From positions 43,440,001 to 43,504,000 of the forward strand of contig CM048553.1 in NCBI GenBank assembly GCA_026413225.1: 64,000 nt of DNA. The letters are read 5' to 3'. The translations under genes were made by a program, and so were the position numbers. This DNA comes from Otis tarda (taxonomy: Eukaryota > Chordata > Aves > Otidiformes > Otididae). Numbering within the stretch: the stretch's first letter is position 1; every line of letters begins with the position of its first letter. Below the pieces are notes generated by a model. That model did not search any database and was not told the origin of the DNA. It saw nothing but the letters and a program-made list of their open reading frames with translations. This document shows positions 61,900-64,000 of the stretch, piece by piece.

Positions 61900-61988
61900 C
61901 CCCATTCAAGCACATCTCCATGCGTCTCTGAAGAAAGATGAAAGTATTCTCTCTCTTGCTTCTCTTTCTCCCTCTCTGACTAGAGTAT
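61900..61988 (+). CDS. Weak exon candidate, 89 nt
   Basis: The segment follows a strong pyrimidine tract ending in CCCTTAG (AG at 61898-61899) and ends before a perfect GTAAGT core at 61989-61994, although the base before the donor is T. One frame is open throughout and includes PIQAHLHASLKKDESILSL. The length is not a multiple of three, and the second half is itself TCTC-rich low-complexity sequence, which weakens a coding reading. No protein family was recognised. Confidence 0.15.
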
Positions 61989-64000
61989 GTAAGTACCATA
62001 GACAAAAAAGGCAAAAAAAAAAACCCCACCAAAAAATGCCACCAGGCAAACACTGTATCCGACCTCTCTACTGGTTGTTGGTTTGTTTTTTTTTTTTCTC
62101 AGTTGGAGAACTTGATTTTTTTTTTTTAACTGAAAATTGGGGTTGAACGTATGATTTTATGATTTTAAAAATATATATATCCTTTCATTTTATTTTTCTT
62201 GATTCTGGATTTTGACTAGGTTTCAGGATAACAACTGTGAAAGGACTTTTCTTATTCTATTTCTATATGTATGCTTTGCCACAAGCTGTGTAACCTTGGG
62301 GAAGAGAGATGCAGGTGGGGTACAAAAGAGGTTTTTAAAAAAAAAAAAAAAGGTGTAAAAAGTTTGAAGAGTAAGGTTTCCTTTCCAGAATGAATCCTAA
62401 ATAAAAGAAACGTAAGCAGGGTACATTCTTCACTGTTAACACAGGCAAAATTTGCTTACTCTCTGCAGTACCTACCAACTACCTTCTTCAAGTAGTTCCT
62501 GCTACACAGAAACTACACAGTTGTCACTTGGAGAAATAATTACAAACAGCCATCTTCTTTGAGGTGAAAAGGCCAGAATTGTGTTGCTCAGGTTCCTGCT
62601 ACACAGAAGTTGGTGAATACCCGTGTCTTGCAATTATTACTGATATTTACTGTATCTACTCCATTCTGCTCCTCATTGTGTCCTCATCGTGGATCCCTAA
62701 TAGCTGGCAGAAATCACAGGAGGCTTGGAAATGGAAATGTCTATTTGGTGTATAGATGGCACTGGTTAATGGAAATGATGAGAGTCAAGCTATCATTAGT
62801 AAATTAATGAAGTGGAATGCAAAGTGGCATCCTGTTAAGGGTAAAAGGAAAGGAGAAAAAGAAAAAAAAAATTCTAGGTAATGAAGAAAATATTTTTAAG
62901 AGAAACTGACGAAGGCTTTGAAACACCCGACTGTATTTCATCACTGAGGGTAATTCTGCTGGCCTGCGATGCCGAGAGCTTTGCTGCTTCTGCTCCCTCT
63001 CTCTGTGGTATGAACTGACTATTTCACTGCTGTGATCAGCTTGGATGCCTCTGCTGGAAGTTTTCTGGAAGTTTTCCCTTTTGCAGATTGTAGACCTTTT
63101 GGGTGTTTTGTCAACATCCCTTGTGTTTTGTCAGACTCTGATTTGGCTGATCAATTTCTGACACTGCTGGGACAAATTCTGTTTGTTTTGGGTGGGTTTT
63201 TTTTTTGTTGTTTCCTGTCTGAATGGGTTTGTGCAGCTAACAGGTGAGTGTAGGAGCAAGTAAGAAAGGTGTGGTCATGTGCAATAGGAAATTAATTAAT
63301 TAATAGATGATAAACCATTATGTGATACTGATTTCTTCCAGTATCTGCTGGAAATATATTTGTCAGACTAAGCTCAAGTGTTGAAAAGGAGTAAGAGTTG
63401 CTTTTAGAAAAGATGGGGCTCTGAGAGCTCATTCATCCTGGTTTGTGTGCTGCACTTAGATGTAAGCAGGTATTCTGAATGAACATGGTCTCATCCATCA
63501 TTAATCAGTATTCCTGGATCTAGGCTATGGAGAAAAATGTATCTGATGTATCAGTATTCCTCTCTCAGCTTCAGGCAGGATCCTTGTTACAGGCTAGGCT
63601 TTTTCAGTAAACTTCTAGCTGTGTGTATGTTGTGAATAATAGTGATTTACTGAAGTAAATTATGTGGGAAAGGAAACACACGGAGATAATTATCTATGAA
63701 GTTGCGAAAAATAAGTAAAGCTTGGTTCCAGTTTTGCGAGGAGTCGTTGGTATCAGTTTAAAACTCTTAATTGCTGCTTGTAAATAGTTATCAGTAGTTA
63801 TTACCCATTTAGAAAGAGTAAGACTGCTAACATCTGAAATGGAGCAAAAAGTGGCAAGTAATTGAGCCTTGAGGGACTCCTTGTCACTTAGGGAAGCATA
63901 GTTGATGTTCATATTGCAGTTTATGGGTGCCTGCCTGTAATGAATGCACTTATGGTTAATTATTTTTTTTATCCAACATTTGCTGAGCTATAATCAAAAC
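61989..64000. other. Spacer, no gene seen
   Basis: Contains a 25-nt A/C-only tract at 62012-62036, A16 at 62337-62352, a G/T-only stretch near 63180-63213 and an (AATT)n patch at 63290-63304. A donor-like GTGAGT lies at 63243 after an open frame, but its acceptor is unconvincing. Confidence 0.4.

Noticed and set aside
63032-63247. Open frame ending next to GTGAGT
   Set aside because: Includes a T-rich low-complexity stretch and lacks a convincing acceptor. No protein motif.
1-64000. CRISPR arrays, phage, bacterial defence or biosynthetic clusters, endogenous retrovirus genes
   Set aside because: No regularly spaced repeats, no operon-like gene packing, no retroviral gag/pol/env frames and no tRNA or rRNA were recognised. 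The window is vertebrate non-coding DNA with CR1 elements.

Overview
The window reads as bird (Aves) nuclear DNA. The strongest evidence is four recent CR1 non-LTR retrotransposon copies. Three of them keep the avian CR1 3' end with its ATTCTATG-type repeats (10040-10484 on +, 46441-46900 on -, 59282-59716 on -). The fourth is a long internal reverse-transcriptase fragment (28700-30273 on +). The rest is AT-rich, CpG-poor sequence with many homopolymer tracts, as expected for large introns or intergenic DNA. I cannot name the species or the host gene.

No complete protein-coding gene, tRNA, rRNA, CRISPR array or bacterial-type operon is visible. The only open frames with recognisable protein content are CR1 ORF2 fragments. 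Other open frames (up to 180 codons) look like chance. The best candidate for a host exon is a 66-nt, phase-symmetric, CpG-rich segment at 16430-16495 on the + strand, with a good polypyrimidine tract plus AG before it and GTACGT after it. Two weaker splice-flanked open segments lie at 19444-19549 and 61900-61988, also on +. Long T runs outnumber long A runs on the + strand by about three to one, which would fit + strand transcription of a large intron-rich gene. This is inference only.

Layout: 1-1700 is CpG-enriched for this window and may flank a promoter or be a UTR. 1701-6700 is AT-rich and featureless apart from homopolymer tracts. 6720-6960 is a compact CpG cluster with a perfect MEF2/TATA-like box. 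10040-10484 is a young CR1. 15690-18160 holds three old, decayed repeats around the candidate exon. 22351-23517 holds a 144-bp direct repeat, about 87% identical and about 1 kb apart, with an old CR1 3' end between the copies. 28700-30273 is the CR1 reverse-transcriptase fragment. 30274-46440 is gene-free, with several homeodomain-motif-rich blocks that look like conserved non-coding elements. 46441-46900 and 59282-59716 are young CR1 copies on the minus strand. 47805-48100 is another old CR1. 48101-64000 is otherwise AT-rich spacer.

There is no gene network to describe. The content is transposon history plus possible regulatory DNA and one or a few candidate exons. I found no convincing undescribed biological system. 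The items most worth checking are the 66-nt cassette-exon candidate, the 144-bp repeat pair, the CpG/MEF2 cluster and the several ancient CR1 remnants.
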